Shown one piece after another: positions 7,979 to 16,796 of a DNA stretch of 64,000 nt. Position numbers and translations under genes: made by a program. A model generated the notes under the pieces. It had not been told where the DNA came from. It saw nothing but the letters and a program-made list of their open reading frames with translations, and ran no database searches. Within the stretch, counting starts at the first letter, position 1; each line of letters starts with the position of its first letter. The DNA comes from Mycobacterium interjectum. GTDB lineage: Bacteria; Actinomycetota; Actinomycetes; Mycobacteriales; Mycobacteriaceae. Location: the NCBI GenBank assembly GCA_002102225.1, contig LQPB01000050.1, forward strand, positions 1 to 64,000, given 5' to 3'.

Positions 7979-9172
7979 TCAGGGGCGGGCCTGCAGCTCC
8001 GGCGCGGCGGCGGCCAGCAGCTCGGCGCGGTTGCGGGTCAGCGGTGGGTAAATCCGGCGGGTATTGATGGTCTGCTTGGTGGCCTTGGCCTCCGCGCCCG
8101 TCGAGACCACCGCCCGGTCCCACCCTTCGGTGTAGACGGCTCCGGCCGGACCGAGGTCGAGAACCGTGACGTACCAAGGTATTCGAAGGGCAAGCATTGG
8201 CTCACCGAGCAGGTCGCTGATGACGTTGTAGCCGGCATAACGGCCCATCGGGCGACCGTGTTGACACGACATGACAGATAGGTGCTCGTCGTCCATGCGC
8301 GCCGCGGCCACGTCACCCGCGGCGAAGATTGACGGCACGCCGACGACCCGCAGGTAGTCGTCGACTTGCACCCGGCCCAGCCGGTCGCGCGGCACCGGTA
8401 GCTGTTCGGTCAGCGAGCTGGCCCGCATCCCCGCGCACCACACCACGGTGGCGGCCTCGAGGCGTTCGCCGGAGGACAACGCCACCCCACGCCGGGTGAC
8501 CTCCGTGACACCGAGCGCGGTCCGGGTCTCAACGCCGTTGCGCGACAAGGCTTCTTCGATCACCGGTCGCGCTGAGGGACCCATGTCGGACCCCACGGCG
8601 GGGTTGCGGTCGATCAGAATCACCCGCGGGGTGTCGCGAGAGAACAAGGCGCGCAGCCGCTTTGGCAACTCACAGGCCGCCTCGATGCCGGTCAGCCCGG
8701 CCCCGACCACCACGACGGTGGCCGCCGCGGGTGTCGGCGCGCCGTCGGCGAGCTGGCTCAGGTGGCGCCGCAACGCCAGCGCCCCGTCGTGGGTGTCGAC
8801 GTCGAAGCCGAACTCCCGCAGGCCCGGTATGTCGGGTTTGAGCACGTGGCTGCCCGACGCGAGCACCAGCCGGTCATAACCGAACGTCGCACCGCCCGAG
8901 GTGGCGACCGAGCGGGCGGCGGTGTCGATGGCGGTCACTTCGGTGGCGACGTGCGCAACGCCGACGGGATCGAGGAGGTCGGCGAGCGGGATGCGGCAGG
9001 CGCTCAGGTCGGCCTCGTAGTTGCGCACCCGGATGTCGTGGAAGGGCCGGGCGCTCAACACGGTGATGTCGACCGTGCCTTCCGGCACGCCGAGTTCGTC
9101 GAGCCGCCGGGCGGCGCCGAGCGCCGCCCACAGCCCCGCGAACCCGGCGCCCACTACCACCACAGCGGTCAC
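7979..9172 (-). CDS. FAD-dependent NAD(P)H oxidoreductase, NDH-2-like (Rv1812c-like)
   Basis: A 397-residue pyridine nucleotide-disulphide oxidoreductase. The FAD-binding Rossmann motif VVVVGAGFAGLWAAL is at the N-terminus, a second GxGxxG (VVVVGAGLTGIEAA) for NAD(P)H lies near residue 155, and FAAGDVAAAR near 285 contacts the flavin. There is no CxxC redox pair, so it resembles type II NADH dehydrogenases rather than thioredoxin reductases. It lacks an obvious C-terminal membrane anchor. It is transcribed convergently to mgtC and divergently from the sterol desaturase gene. The electron acceptor is not evident from sequence. Confidence 0.9.
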   Translation of the reverse strand: MTAVVVVGAGFAGLWAALGAARRLDELGVPEGTVDITVLSARPFHDIRVRNYEADLSACRIPLADLLDPVGVAHVATEVTAIDTAARSVATSGGATFGYDRLVLASGSHVLKPDIPGLREFGFDVDTHDGALALRRHLSQLADGAPTPAAATVVVVGAGLTGIEAACELPKRLRALFSRDTPRVILIDRNPAVGSDMGPSARPVIEEALSRNGVETRTALGVTEVTRRGVALSSGERLEAATVVWCAGMRASSLTEQLPVPRDRLGRVQVDDYLRVVGVPSIFAAGDVAAARMDDEHLSVMSCQHGRPMGRYAGYNVISDLLGEPMLALRIPWYVTVLDLGPAGAVYTEGWDRAVVSTGAEAKATKQTINTRRIYPPLTRNRAELLAAAAPELQARP

Positions 9173-9235
9173 GTGCTCAACACCTCATTGGTACGGGCCG
9201 TTACCAACCTCGGCCGGTGGTCGTAATCTATCCGT

Positions 9236-10180
9236 GTGAATGCTGTCACCGGGTTCTGGTTCGCGCTGCCACCGCAGATGCGGGATCCCGTGCTGTTCGC
9301 CATCCCGTTTTTCCTGTTTTTGCTGACCATCGAGTGGACCGCGGCCCGCAAAGTGCAACGCATCGCGGCAGAGGAGTCGGGCGCGCCACGGTCACCCGCG
9401 GGCGCGTATCTGACCCGTGATTCTTGGACCAGCATCTCGATGGGCCTGGTCTCAATAGCCACCAGCGCCGGCTGGAAGGCTCTGGCCCTGCTGGGTTACG
9501 CCGCGATCTATGCCTACCTGGCACCGTGGCACCTTTCGCCGGCCAAGTGGTACACCTGGGTCGTCGCGCTCATCGGCGTCGACCTGCTGTACTACGGCTA
9601 CCACCGCATGGCCCACCGGGTGCGGCTGGTCTGGGCGACACACCAGGCGCACCACTCCAGCCAGTACTACAACCTCGCCACGGCGGTGCGCCAGAAGTGG
9701 AACAACAGCGGCGAGGTCCTGATGTGGGCTCCGTTGCCGCTGCTGGGGCTGCCGCCCTGGATGGTGTACTTCAGCTGGTCGCTGAACTTGATCTACCAGT
9801 TCTGGATCCACACCGAGCGGATCGGCAAGCTGCCGCGGCCGTTCGAGTTCGTCTTCAACACCCCGTCGCACCACCGGGTGCACCACGGCATGGACAAGAT
9901 CTATCTGGACAAGAACTACGGCGGCATCCTGATCATCTGGGACCGGCTGTTCGGCACCTTCCAGCCCGAGCTGTTCCGCCCACACTATGGCCTCACCAAG
10001 CAGGTCGACACGTTCAACATCTGGAAGCTGCAGACCTACGAATACGTCGCCATCGCCCGCGACTGGCGATCGGCAAAGCGCCTGCGTGACCGGCTCGGCT
10101 TCGTGTTCGGGCCGCCGGGGTGGGCGCCCCGGGGGGCGAACGCGCCGGCGGACGCCGTCCCGCTGGTCACGCCGGGGTAA
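9236..10180 (+). CDS. Sterol desaturase / fatty acid hydroxylase family membrane protein (Rv1814-like)
   Basis: A 314-residue membrane di-iron oxygenase. At least four hydrophobic segments frame the three histidine clusters of the family: HRMAH, HQAHH and HHRVHH, which bind two irons. Members hydroxylate or desaturate sterols and lipids. The nearest M. tuberculosis neighbour is Rv1814 (erg3), whose substrate is not established. GTG at 9236 is used; no strong Shine-Dalgarno site precedes it, so a leaderless message is possible. The 63-bp gap to the divergent oxidoreductase presumably holds both promoters. Confidence 0.9.
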   Translation: MNAVTGFWFALPPQMRDPVLFAIPFFLFLLTIEWTAARKVQRIAAEESGAPRSPAGAYLTRDSWTSISMGLVSIATSAGWKALALLGYAAIYAYLAPWHLSPAKWYTWVVALIGVDLLYYGYHRMAHRVRLVWATHQAHHSSQYYNLATAVRQKWNNSGEVLMWAPLPLLGLPPWMVYFSWSLNLIYQFWIHTERIGKLPRPFEFVFNTPSHHRVHHGMDKIYLDKNYGGILIIWDRLFGTFQPELFRPHYGLTKQVDTFNIWKLQTYEYVAIARDWRSAKRLRDRLGFVFGPPGWAPRGANAPADAVPLVTPG

Positions 10181-10277
10181 CGCCAGCGCCGTCACGTGCG
10201 AAAAGATCAACGAGGGGCGAGACTAAGTCGTAACGTCACCCTTCGGATCGGCATTTTTCACGGACGGATGGGGGCTC

Positions 10278-10952
10278 ATGGTGCACCGCCTGGCAACACG
10301 CGCATTCGCCGCGTCGGCTTCCGTTGCTGCTTTGGCCGCGTGGCTACCGCCGGTGCCCGCCAAAGCGGACCCGGTGGTATTTCCCGGGATGGAAATCCAT
10401 CAGGACAGTCGCGTCTGCACGCTGGGCTACGTCGACCCGGCGCTGAAGATCGCGTTCACCGCGGGGCATTGCCGGGGCAGCGGGGTCGTTTACGACCGGG
10501 AACACAACGTCATCGGCCGCCTCGCCACGTTCCGGGACAACACGCCCAGCGGCACCACCGTCGCCACCGACCAGGTGATCAACGACTACGAGGCGATCGT
10601 GCTGGACAGCGGCGTCACGGCCAACAACGTCCTGCCGGGCGGGCGTCCGCTGGAATCCAATCCCGCCGCGACGCTGCAGCCGGGCGAAGCGGTATGCCAT
10701 TTCGGCGTCATCACCGGTGAGACGTGCGGGACCGTGGAAAGCGTGAACAACGGGTGGTTCACCATGTCGCACGGCGTCCAGAGCCAGCGGGGCGACTCCG
10801 GGGGGCCGGTGTATTTGGCACCCAACGGCGGGCCGGGGGAGATCGTCGGGATTTTCAACAGCGTGTGGGGAGACCTGCCCGCGGCGGTGTCGTGGCGGGC
10901 CGCCTCCGACCAGGTCCGCCAGGACCTCGGGGCGACGACCAACCCGCGTTGA
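10278..10952 (+). CDS. Secreted trypsin-like serine protease (Rv1815-like)
   Basis: A 224-residue protein with a signal peptide (cleavage expected near AKA/DP, residue ~31). The catalytic triad is visible as His64 in FTAGHC, Asp103 in NDYEAIVLD and Ser174 in [10 protein letters not shown] cysteine follows the catalytic His (AGHC) and others occur at VCHFG and ETCGT, suggesting disulphides. The fold is chymotrypsin-like; targets are unknown. ATG 10278 fits the signal peptide. It is followed by the convergent F420-type reductase gene only five bases later. Position matches Rv1815. Confidence 0.88.
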   Translation: MVHRLATRAFAASASVAALAAWLPPVPAKADPVVFPGMEIHQDSRVCTLGYVDPALKIAFTAGHCRGSGVVYDREHNVIGRLATFRDNTPSGTTVATDQVINDYEAIVLDSGVTANNVLPGGRPLESNPAATLQPGEAVCHFGVITGETCGTVESVNNGWFTMSHGVQSQRGDSGGPVYLAPNGGPGEIVGIFNSVWGDLPAAVSWRAASDQVRQDLGATTNPR

Positions 10953-10957
10953 CGCCC

Positions 10958-11404
10958 CTACCGAGCGGGTTCGAGCACAAACACGGGGATCGCGGGCGCC
11001 CCGGCCAGTAGCTGCTCATCGGTGGAGTCCGGCGTCAACCCGCCGACATAGTCCTTGACCTGCCAGTACCACCGCGCCAGATAGCTCCTCAGCACGTCCG
11101 GCTTGGCGGCGTCGTCGACCTCGCTGACCCGGGCGCGTCGCCCGCGCCAGCGCGGGCCGACCTCGATGACGCCCGCGGCCCTGACGTTGCGCGCCCAATG
11201 CGTGTTCCCCCGAGGTGAGACGAGATAGTCGACGCCGTCGACGGTCAACAGGTTGATCACCACCGCCCGCACTTTCCCGCTCTTGCGGCCGCGCACGCGC
11301 AGCGCCCGGGTCCCGGCGATGCTGATACCCAGCTCGGCGAGCCAGCGGATCACGGTGTTGGCGGCGCGGGCCACCCGGTTCGGTTCTTCGTAGCGCGTGG
11401 CCAT
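10958..11404 (-). CDS. Deazaflavin (F420)-dependent nitroreductase family protein (Ddn-like)
   Basis: A 148-residue Ddn-family protein. Typical features are the LRVRGRKSGKVRAV strand pair that opens the F420 pocket, YLVSPRGNTHWARNVRAAG, and a C-terminal IPVFVLEPAR. The family uses reduced F420 for quinone or nitro-compound reduction at the membrane, or oxidises related substrates. I do not recall this gene between Rv1815 and Rv1816 in M. tuberculosis. It is divergent from the TetR gene and shares with it a control region containing two copies of a palindrome, so it is the likely target of that regulator. Confidence 0.88.
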   Translation of the reverse strand: MATRYEEPNRVARAANTVIRWLAELGISIAGTRALRVRGRKSGKVRAVVINLLTVDGVDYLVSPRGNTHWARNVRAAGVIEVGPRWRGRRARVSEVDDAAKPDVLRSYLARWYWQVKDYVGGLTPDSTDEQLLAGAPAIPVFVLEPAR

Positions 11405-11423
11405 GGCGTCCTCTCCGGCATCG

Positions 11424-11492
11424 CGAGAGCGGTGCTCTCGTTGCGGAACACGCTGCCACAGCCCGTTTCGAAAAGCAAGAGCGGTGATCTCG
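11424..11492. promoter_or_regulatory. Paired candidate TetR operators
   Basis: A perfect palindrome CGAGAGC-GGT-GCTCTCG occupies 11424-11440. Its core AGAGCGGTGCTCTC recurs with one change (AGAGCGGTGATCTC) at 11478-11491, 52 bases away, just upstream of the TetR start at 11512. Two similar dyads between divergent genes are the usual arrangement for TetR autoregulation plus control of the neighbour. Confidence 0.6.
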
Positions 11493-11511
11493 GTTATGAA
11501 AGACTGGCCGC

Positions 11512-12195
11512 GTGGGCAAACGCCAGGACACGCGGGAGCAGATCGAGGCGCGGATCATCGAACTGGGCCGCCGCCAGCTGGTGGATCGCGGTGCGGCGGG
11601 GTTGTCGGTGCGTGCCATCGCCCGCGATCTGGGCATGGTGTCCTCGGCCGTGTACCGGTACGTGTCCAGCCGCGACGAGTTGCTGACCTTGCTGCTGATC
11701 GACGCCTACTCCGACCTGGCCGACGCCGTGGACCGAGCCCGCGAGACGGTGGGCGACCTGTGGAGCGACGACGTCATCGCCATCGCGCGGGCGGCGCGGC
11801 GATGGGCCGTCGCCCATCCGGCCCGGTGGGCGCTGCTCTACGGCAGCCCGGTGCCGGGATATCACGCGCCGGCCGAGCGCACGGTCCCGGCCGGCACCCG
11901 TGTGGTGGGAGCGATCTTCGACGCCGTCGCCGCCGGAATCGCCACCGGGGACATTCGGTTGACGAATGACACTGCGCCACAACCGATGTCGTCGGACTTC
12001 GAACGCATCCGCCACGAGTTCGGGTTTCCGGGGGACGACCAGGTCATCGCCAAGTGCTTTTTGTTGTGGGCCGGCGTGCTCGGCGCCATCAGCCTCGAGG
12101 TGTTCGGGCAATACGGCGCCGATACCGTGACCGACCCGTCGGCGGTGTTCGACAGCCAGCTCCGGATGCTGGTGGACGTGTTGAGCCAGCACTGA
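11512..12195 (+). CDS. TetR/AcrR family transcriptional regulator (Rv1816-like)
   Basis: A 227-residue TetR-family repressor. The N-terminal helix-turn-helix is clear (LSVRAIARDLGMVSSAVYRY, residues ~32-51, followed by VSSRDELL), and the C-terminal domain (residues ~60-227) is the ligand and dimer domain. GTG 11512 lies 20 bases after the second operator-like dyad; there is no good Shine-Dalgarno site, so the mRNA may be leaderless. Likely targets are itself and the divergent Ddn-like gene. The ligand cannot be predicted from sequence. Confidence 0.9.
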   Translation: MGKRQDTREQIEARIIELGRRQLVDRGAAGLSVRAIARDLGMVSSAVYRYVSSRDELLTLLLIDAYSDLADAVDRARETVGDLWSDDVIAIARAARRWAVAHPARWALLYGSPVPGYHAPAERTVPAGTRVVGAIFDAVAAGIATGDIRLTNDTAPQPMSSDFERIRHEFGFPGDDQVIAKCFLLWAGVLGAISLEVFGQYGADTVTDPSAVFDSQLRMLVDVLSQH

Positions 12196-12309
12196 CCCGC
12201 CAAAATTAGAACATGTTCATTGCCCATTTCCGGGGCCAAGGCGGACCTTCACGGCAAAGTCGCGGCGGCCCTTTCTGGCGGCCCCCGCCCTGGGCTATCC
12301 TGCGAGACG

Positions 12310-12813
12310 ATGAGCCCCCCGCCCCAAACTCCGACGCAGATCGCATGGGTCACCCCGGACCTGGACGCCACCGAAACGGCCCTCACCGGCCTATTAGGAG
12401 TCCGGAAGTGGGTGCGGATACCCGACGTGCACTTTGCTCCGGACACGTGCAGCTACCTTGGCAAGCCCGCCGATTTCGTCGCCAGCATCTCCCTGAGCTA
12501 CCTCGGGGACATGCAGTTGGAGCTGATCCAACCGGTCCGCGGGGAGAACATCTATAGTGACTTCCTCCGCGAGTCGGGGGCGGGCTTGCACCACATCTGC
12601 GTCGAGGCGGCGAGCCCGGAACAGTTCGACGCGGTGTTGGCCGACGCCGCGGGTCAAGGAGCGCCGGTCGTGCAGCAGGGTGTGATGGCCGGCGGCATCC
12701 AATTCGCCTACGTGTCGGCGCGGCAGGCGGGGGTGCCGTTTCTTGAAATCGCCTACATCGCGCCCGAGATGAGGGCCTTCTACGACTACATCAAACAGGA
12801 GCAACAACGGTGA
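12310..12813 (+). CDS. VOC (glyoxalase) superfamily protein
   Basis: A 167-residue protein made of paired beta-alpha-beta-beta-beta units. Metal-ligand candidates include the residues in MQLELIQP, GLHHICVEA and VPFLEIAYI, which match the H/E positions of methylmalonyl-CoA epimerase-like proteins. I chose ATG 12310: TATCCT at 12295-12300 could be a -10 element that would make the message leaderless, whereas earlier in-frame starts encode a low-complexity stretch. It sits 82 bp before the KstD-like flavoprotein gene and both may act in lipid or steroid breakdown. I do not recall a counterpart beside Rv1816 in M. tuberculosis. Confidence 0.82.
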   Translation: MSPPPQTPTQIAWVTPDLDATETALTGLLGVRKWVRIPDVHFAPDTCSYLGKPADFVASISLSYLGDMQLELIQPVRGENIYSDFLRESGAGLHHICVEAASPEQFDAVLADAAGQGAPVVQQGVMAGGIQFAYVSARQAGVPFLEIAYIAPEMRAFYDYIKQEQQR

Positions 12814-12895
12814 GCCGCACCGGCAACGATGCGGTGGGGGCAGGCCCAGCCGCGAAGCGCCGAGGGGGATGCGGCGATGAAAGGGAGTGTCGCCG

Positions 12896-14377
12896 ATGAG
12901 CACCGAGATTCCAACGACGATCAACGCGAACACGGTGACGTCGTGGTCGGACGAGGTCGACGTGGTGGTGATCGGATTCGGCATCGGTGGCGGCTGCGCG
13001 GCGGTCAGTGCGGCCGCCTCGGGTGCGCGGGTGCTGGTGCTGGAGCGCGCGGCCGCGGCGGGTGGCACCACTTCCCTTGCGGGAGGCCACTTTTACCTCG
13101 GGGGCGGCACCGCGGTCCAAGAGGCGACCGGGCACGCCGATTCGCCCGAGGAGATGTACAAGTACCTGGTCGCCGTCTCGCGGCAGCCGGACCACGCCAA
13201 AATCCGTGCGTACTGCGAGGGCAGCGTCGAGCATTTCAATTGGCTGGAAGACTTGGGTTTTCAGTTCGAGCGCAGCTATTTCCCGGGCAAGGCGGTGATC
13301 CAGCCCAACACCGAGGGGTTGATGTTCACGGGCAATGAGAAAGTGTGGCCTTTCCTGGAAAAGGCCGTACCGGCGCCGCGCGGGCACAAGGTCCCCGTCC
13401 CCGGCGACACCGGCGGCGCCAGCATGGTGATCGAGCTGCTCCTCAAGCGGGCCGTGAGCCTCGGCGTGCAAGTCCGCTACGAGACGGGTGCCACCCAACT
13501 CATCGTTGACGATTCCGGGCCAGAGCAAAGGGTCACCGGCGTGGCGTGGAAGCAGTTCACCGAAACCGGTGCGATCAAGGCAAAGTCGGTGATCATCGCT
13601 GCGGGAGGGTTCGTGATGAACCAGGAGATGGTAGCCAAGTACACCCCCAAGCTGGGGGAGAAGCCGTTCGTGCTGGGCAACACCTATGACGACGGCCTGG
13701 GCATCCGGCTGGGTGAGTCCGCGGGCGGTGCCACCCAGCACATGGATCAGATCTTCATCACAGCTCCGCCGTACCCGCCGTCGATCCTGCTGACCGGGAT
13801 CATCGTGAACAAGCTCGGCCAGCGGTTCGTCGCCGAGGACTCCTACCACTCCCGGACCGCCGGCTTCATCATGGATCAGCCGGACAGCGCGGCGTTTTTG
13901 ATCGTCGACGAGGCGCACCTGGAGCATCCCAAGATGCCGCTGGTGCCGCTGATCGACGGCTGGGAGACCGTCGCCGAGATGGAAGCCGCGCTCGGCATCC
14001 CGCAGGGCAACCTGGTCGCGACGCTCGAGCGCTACAACACCCACGCCGCGCGCGGCGAGGACCCCGACTTCCACAAGCAACCGGAATTCCTTGCGCCGCA
14101 AGACAAGGGCCCGTGGGGTGCGTTCGACATGTCATTGGGCAAGGCGATGTACGCCGGTTTCACCGTCGGCGGGCTGGCCACATCGGTGGACGGCCAGGTG
14201 CTGCGCGAGGACGGCTCGGCGGTGCCCGGCTTGTACGCGGTCGGTGCGTGCGCGTCCAACATCGCCCAGGACGGCAAGGGCTACGCCAGCGGCACGCAGC
14301 TGGGAGAGGGGTCGTTCTTCGGTCGCCGCGCCGGAGCGCACGCGGCCCAAGCGGCCGGGAGCGCGCAGGCGCGTTAA
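12896..14377 (+). CDS. FAD-binding dehydrogenase, 3-ketosteroid dehydrogenase / fumarate reductase-like (Rv1817-like)
   Basis: A 493-residue flavoprotein. It has the FAD dinucleotide motif VVVIGFGIGGGCAAV near residue 27, LERAAAAGGTT, the central AAGGFVMNQEM region, and the FAD-contacting C-terminal segment GLYAVGACASNIAQDGKGYA. This domain order matches the FAD_binding_2 family that includes Delta1-ketosteroid dehydrogenases, fumarate reductases and urocanate reductase-like enzymes. The exact substrate is not clear. ATG 12896 is preferred to GTG 12887 because GGGAG at 12883-12887 is then nine bases upstream. The last 17 codons plus stop are duplicated just after the gene. Corresponds to the Rv1817 position. 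Confidence 0.87.
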   Translation: MSTEIPTTINANTVTSWSDEVDVVVIGFGIGGGCAAVSAAASGARVLVLERAAAAGGTTSLAGGHFYLGGGTAVQEATGHADSPEEMYKYLVAVSRQPDHAKIRAYCEGSVEHFNWLEDLGFQFERSYFPGKAVIQPNTEGLMFTGNEKVWPFLEKAVPAPRGHKVPVPGDTGGASMVIELLLKRAVSLGVQVRYETGATQLIVDDSGPEQRVTGVAWKQFTETGAIKAKSVIIAAGGFVMNQEMVAKYTPKLGEKPFVLGNTYDDGLGIRLGESAGGATQHMDQIFITAPPYPPSILLTGIIVNKLGQRFVAEDSYHSRTAGFIMDQPDSAAFLIVDEAHLEHPKMPLVPLIDGWETVAEMEAALGIPQGNLVATLERYNTHAARGEDPDFHKQPEFLAPQDKGPWGAFDMSLGKAMYAGFTVGGLATSVDGQVLREDGSAVPGLYAVGACASNIAQDGKGYASGTQLGEGSFFGRRAGAHAAQAAGSAQAR

Positions 14378-14434
14378 GACACGGCGCCGGAGCGCACGCG
14401 GCCCAAGCGGCCGGGGGCGCGCAGGCGCGTTAAG
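14328..14434 (+). repeat. Tandem duplication of the flavoprotein gene end (2 x ~51 bp, period 56)
   Basis: Bases 14328-14378, covering the last codons and TAA of the flavoprotein gene, recur at 14384-14434 with one mismatch (position 14360 against 14416). The second copy lies wholly after the stop codon, so the protein is unaffected. It borders the PE_PGRS relic and may mark the recombination that removed that gene. Confidence 0.9.
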
Positions 14435-14452
14435 GCGTTGCGCCCGAGGGCG

Positions 14453-14606
14453 TTACCTCAACCCGTCCAACCCGTTCAGGCCTAACAGCCCGCCGATCCC
14501 TCCGCCTCCCGCCAGGCCGTTGGTCGTCCCGAGCCCCGCGTTCCCGCCTCGTCAGATCGGTCGCCGCCACCTCCACAATCGGCGGGACCGCGAGCACAAA
14601 CGACAT
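14453..14606 (-). pseudogene. Relic of a PE_PGRS gene at the PE_PGRS33 locus
   Basis: On the minus strand a Shine-Dalgarno GGAGG lies seven bases before an ATG (14606) that opens MSFVLAVPPIVEVAATDL, clearly the first 18 residues of a PE domain. The frame then breaks near 14550. In the next frame, running to the TAA at 14453-14455, the peptide reads GNAGLGTTNGLAGGGG then IGGLLGLNGLDGLR, which has the look of the extreme C-terminus of a PGRS domain (compare GGLLGKNGMNGLP in PE_PGRS33, from memory). Rv1818c (PE_PGRS33) lies exactly here, on this strand, between the flavoprotein and the BacA-type transporter in M. tuberculosis. So both ends of a PE_PGRS gene survive while the middle, several hundred codons, is gone. 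The rest of the gap (14607-14784) holds no gene. Confidence 0.75.
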
Positions 14607-14784
14607 GTGACACCTCCAAAGCCGCGCTGCTGTAACGGCGAATTGAGCGCGAGCCGCGGGATGTCGATCGCTTACGGCGACGCTACGGGCCGGCGTGCCA
14701 CGGGTCATGACCACAACGACGCATTCCGCGCCGGACCGCCGGTAGCCAGATCTGACTACCGCGCGACGCCGCAGGGGCGGTGCC

Positions 14785-16704
14785 CTATACCCGCACCGGC
14801 TCCTTTTCCACCGGGCCCAGCCGCCATTCGCCGCCGCCCAGCAGGTGGAGCTGCTGGTCGTGGTGCTGTTCGACGGTGGGCCGGTGGCTCACGCTGACCA
14901 GGACGGTATCCGGGAGCTCGGCGCGCACCAGCTGGTAGAGCGCGAATTCGAGGCCCTCGTCCAGCGCCGAGGTCGCCTCGTCGAGGAAGACGGCCTTCGG
15001 CTTGGTGAGCAGGATCCGCGCGAACGCGACCCGCTGCTGCTCACCGGGGGAGAGCACCTTGGCCCAGTCCTGCTCCTCGTCGAGCCGGTCGATCAGCGGG
15101 GCGAGAGCCACTTTGGTCAACACCTCGCGCAGCGCATCATCGGAGACTTCGTCCGGCGAGTTCGGGTAGCACACGACAGTGCGCAGATTGCCCAGCGGCA
15201 CGTACGGCAACTGCGACAGGAACATCGTCGCGTTGTCGCCGTCGGGACGGCAGAGCGTCCCCGACGCGTAGGGCCACAGTTCGGCCAGGCTGCGCAGCAG
15301 CGTGGTTTTTCCGGCGCCGGACCGCCCGGTGATCACCAGCGCGTCGCCCTCGTCCAACCGCACGTCGAGCGGATCGATCAGCCGATCACCGCCGGGCGTG
15401 CGCACCTCGACGCCGCGAAGCTCGACCGCTGCCTCCTCGCTCGGCTTGACCAGGATGGTCGGCAGCGCGCGGCCCTGGCTGTTGGCGTCGACAAGCCCGT
15501 GCAACCGGATGATCGCCGCCCGAAAAGCCGCGAACGCGTCGTAGTTGTTGCGGAAGAACGACAGCGAATCCTGAATGTTGCCAAAGGCCGTCGCGCTCTG
15601 GCCGACGTCGCCGAAGTCGATCTTTCCGGCGAACAGCCGCGGCGCCTGGATCACCCACGGCAGCGGAACGATCACCTGGGACACCGACCAGTTCCACCCG
15701 TTGAAGATGATCGTGCGGCGCACGAACTTGCGGTAGTTGCCGATGATCGGCATGAAGCGGCGCCACAGTTGCGCTCGCTCGACTCGTTCACCACGGTAGA
15801 ACCCCACCGCCTCGGCCGCGTCGCGCAACCGCACCAGGGCGTAACGGAAGGCGGCGTTGAGTTTTTCGTTGTTGAAGCTGAGCTGGATCAGCGGATGGCC
15901 CAACCAGATCGCGACCAGGGTCGCGACCAGCACGTAGACGAGGACCGTCCAGAACATCGCACGCGGCAACACCACCCCGAATACGTCGAGGTTGCCCGAC
16001 AGCTGCCACAGGATGGCCGCGAACGAGATCACCGAGGCCACCGCGTTGACGGCCCCGAACAGTAACGTGCTGCCGGTGCCATTCGACGGGATGTTCGGCG
16101 TGCCCCCCGCATTGGCCGTGAAGATGTCGATGTCCTGCTGGATGCGCTGGTCCGGGTTGTCGATCGTGTTGTCGATGAACAGATCACGGTAATAGGCCTT
16201 GCCGCCCAGCCAGTCATCGGTGAGGTGGGCGGTCAGCCAGATGCGCCAGGCGATGATGAACCGCTGCGTCAGGTAGATGTCGATCATGAACCGGATGACA
16301 TACAGCGTCGCCAACACCGAAAAGATCAAGATCGACATCCAAAAGCCGTGAATCCCAGACTGTTTGACGTTTTCGTCGTCCGCCGCGATGCCCTGGACGG
16401 CTTTCTGCACCCCGGTGTAGAGGTCATTGCCCTGATAGCTGAGCAACACCGTGAGACGCACCGACGTGAGCACCGACAGCAACAACACGCCGAGCATCAG
16501 CCACACCTTGACGCTCGCCGCACCGACGAAGTATCCGCGGGTGATTCGCCAGAACTGCCGGCCCCAGGGGGTGAGGAACCGGAATGCGACGAGCACGGCC
16601 AGCAGGCACACGGCCCCGATCGCCCAGGCGATGGCGATCCAGCGCAGCGAGTCCATGAGTGCCGCCGACCAGTCGATCGACGGCTTGAACGGCTTTGGGC
16701 CCAT
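14785..16704 (-). CDS. bacA: BacA/SbmA-type ABC transporter, fused permease and ATPase (Rv1819c-like)
   Basis: A 639-residue fused transporter. Residues ~1-400 hold six transmembrane helices of the SbmA/BacA type. The ATPase domain follows with Walker [12 protein letters not shown], the signature [13 protein letters not shown] and Walker [14 protein letters not shown]. In M. tuberculosis Rv1819c imports cobalamin and hydrophilic antimicrobial peptides such as bleomycin and acts as a homodimer. ATG 16704 follows GGAGACC. It is divergent from ilvG with a 92-bp shared control region. Confidence 0.93.
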   Translation of the reverse strand: MGPKPFKPSIDWSAALMDSLRWIAIAWAIGAVCLLAVLVAFRFLTPWGRQFWRITRGYFVGAASVKVWLMLGVLLLSVLTSVRLTVLLSYQGNDLYTGVQKAVQGIAADDENVKQSGIHGFWMSILIFSVLATLYVIRFMIDIYLTQRFIIAWRIWLTAHLTDDWLGGKAYYRDLFIDNTIDNPDQRIQQDIDIFTANAGGTPNIPSNGTGSTLLFGAVNAVASVISFAAILWQLSGNLDVFGVVLPRAMFWTVLVYVLVATLVAIWLGHPLIQLSFNNEKLNAAFRYALVRLRDAAEAVGFYRGERVERAQLWRRFMPIIGNYRKFVRRTIIFNGWNWSVSQVIVPLPWVIQAPRLFAGKIDFGDVGQSATAFGNIQDSLSFFRNNYDAFAAFRAAIIRLHGLVDANSQGRALPTILVKPSEEAAVELRGVEVRTPGGDRLIDPLDVRLDEGDALVITGRSGAGKTTLLRSLAELWPYASGTLCRPDGDNATMFLSQLPYVPLGNLRTVVCYPNSPDEVSDDALREVLTKVALAPLIDRLDEEQDWAKVLSPGEQQRVAFARILLTKPKAVFLDEATSALDEGLEFALYQLVRAELPDTVLVSVSHRPTVEQHHDQQLHLLGGGEWRLGPVEKEPVRV

Positions 16705-16796
16705 GGTCGAGGTCTCCTTACGGCCGAGGTGTCCAGCCCGTGCTCAACAAAAATCCTTCGGCGAAGGTACCCGAAGGATCTGGATAGGCTGCGGTA

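Noticed and set aside
14113..14433. A 106-codon frame running past the flavoprotein stop
   Set aside because: It is an out-of-frame reading that stays open only because of the tandem end duplication.
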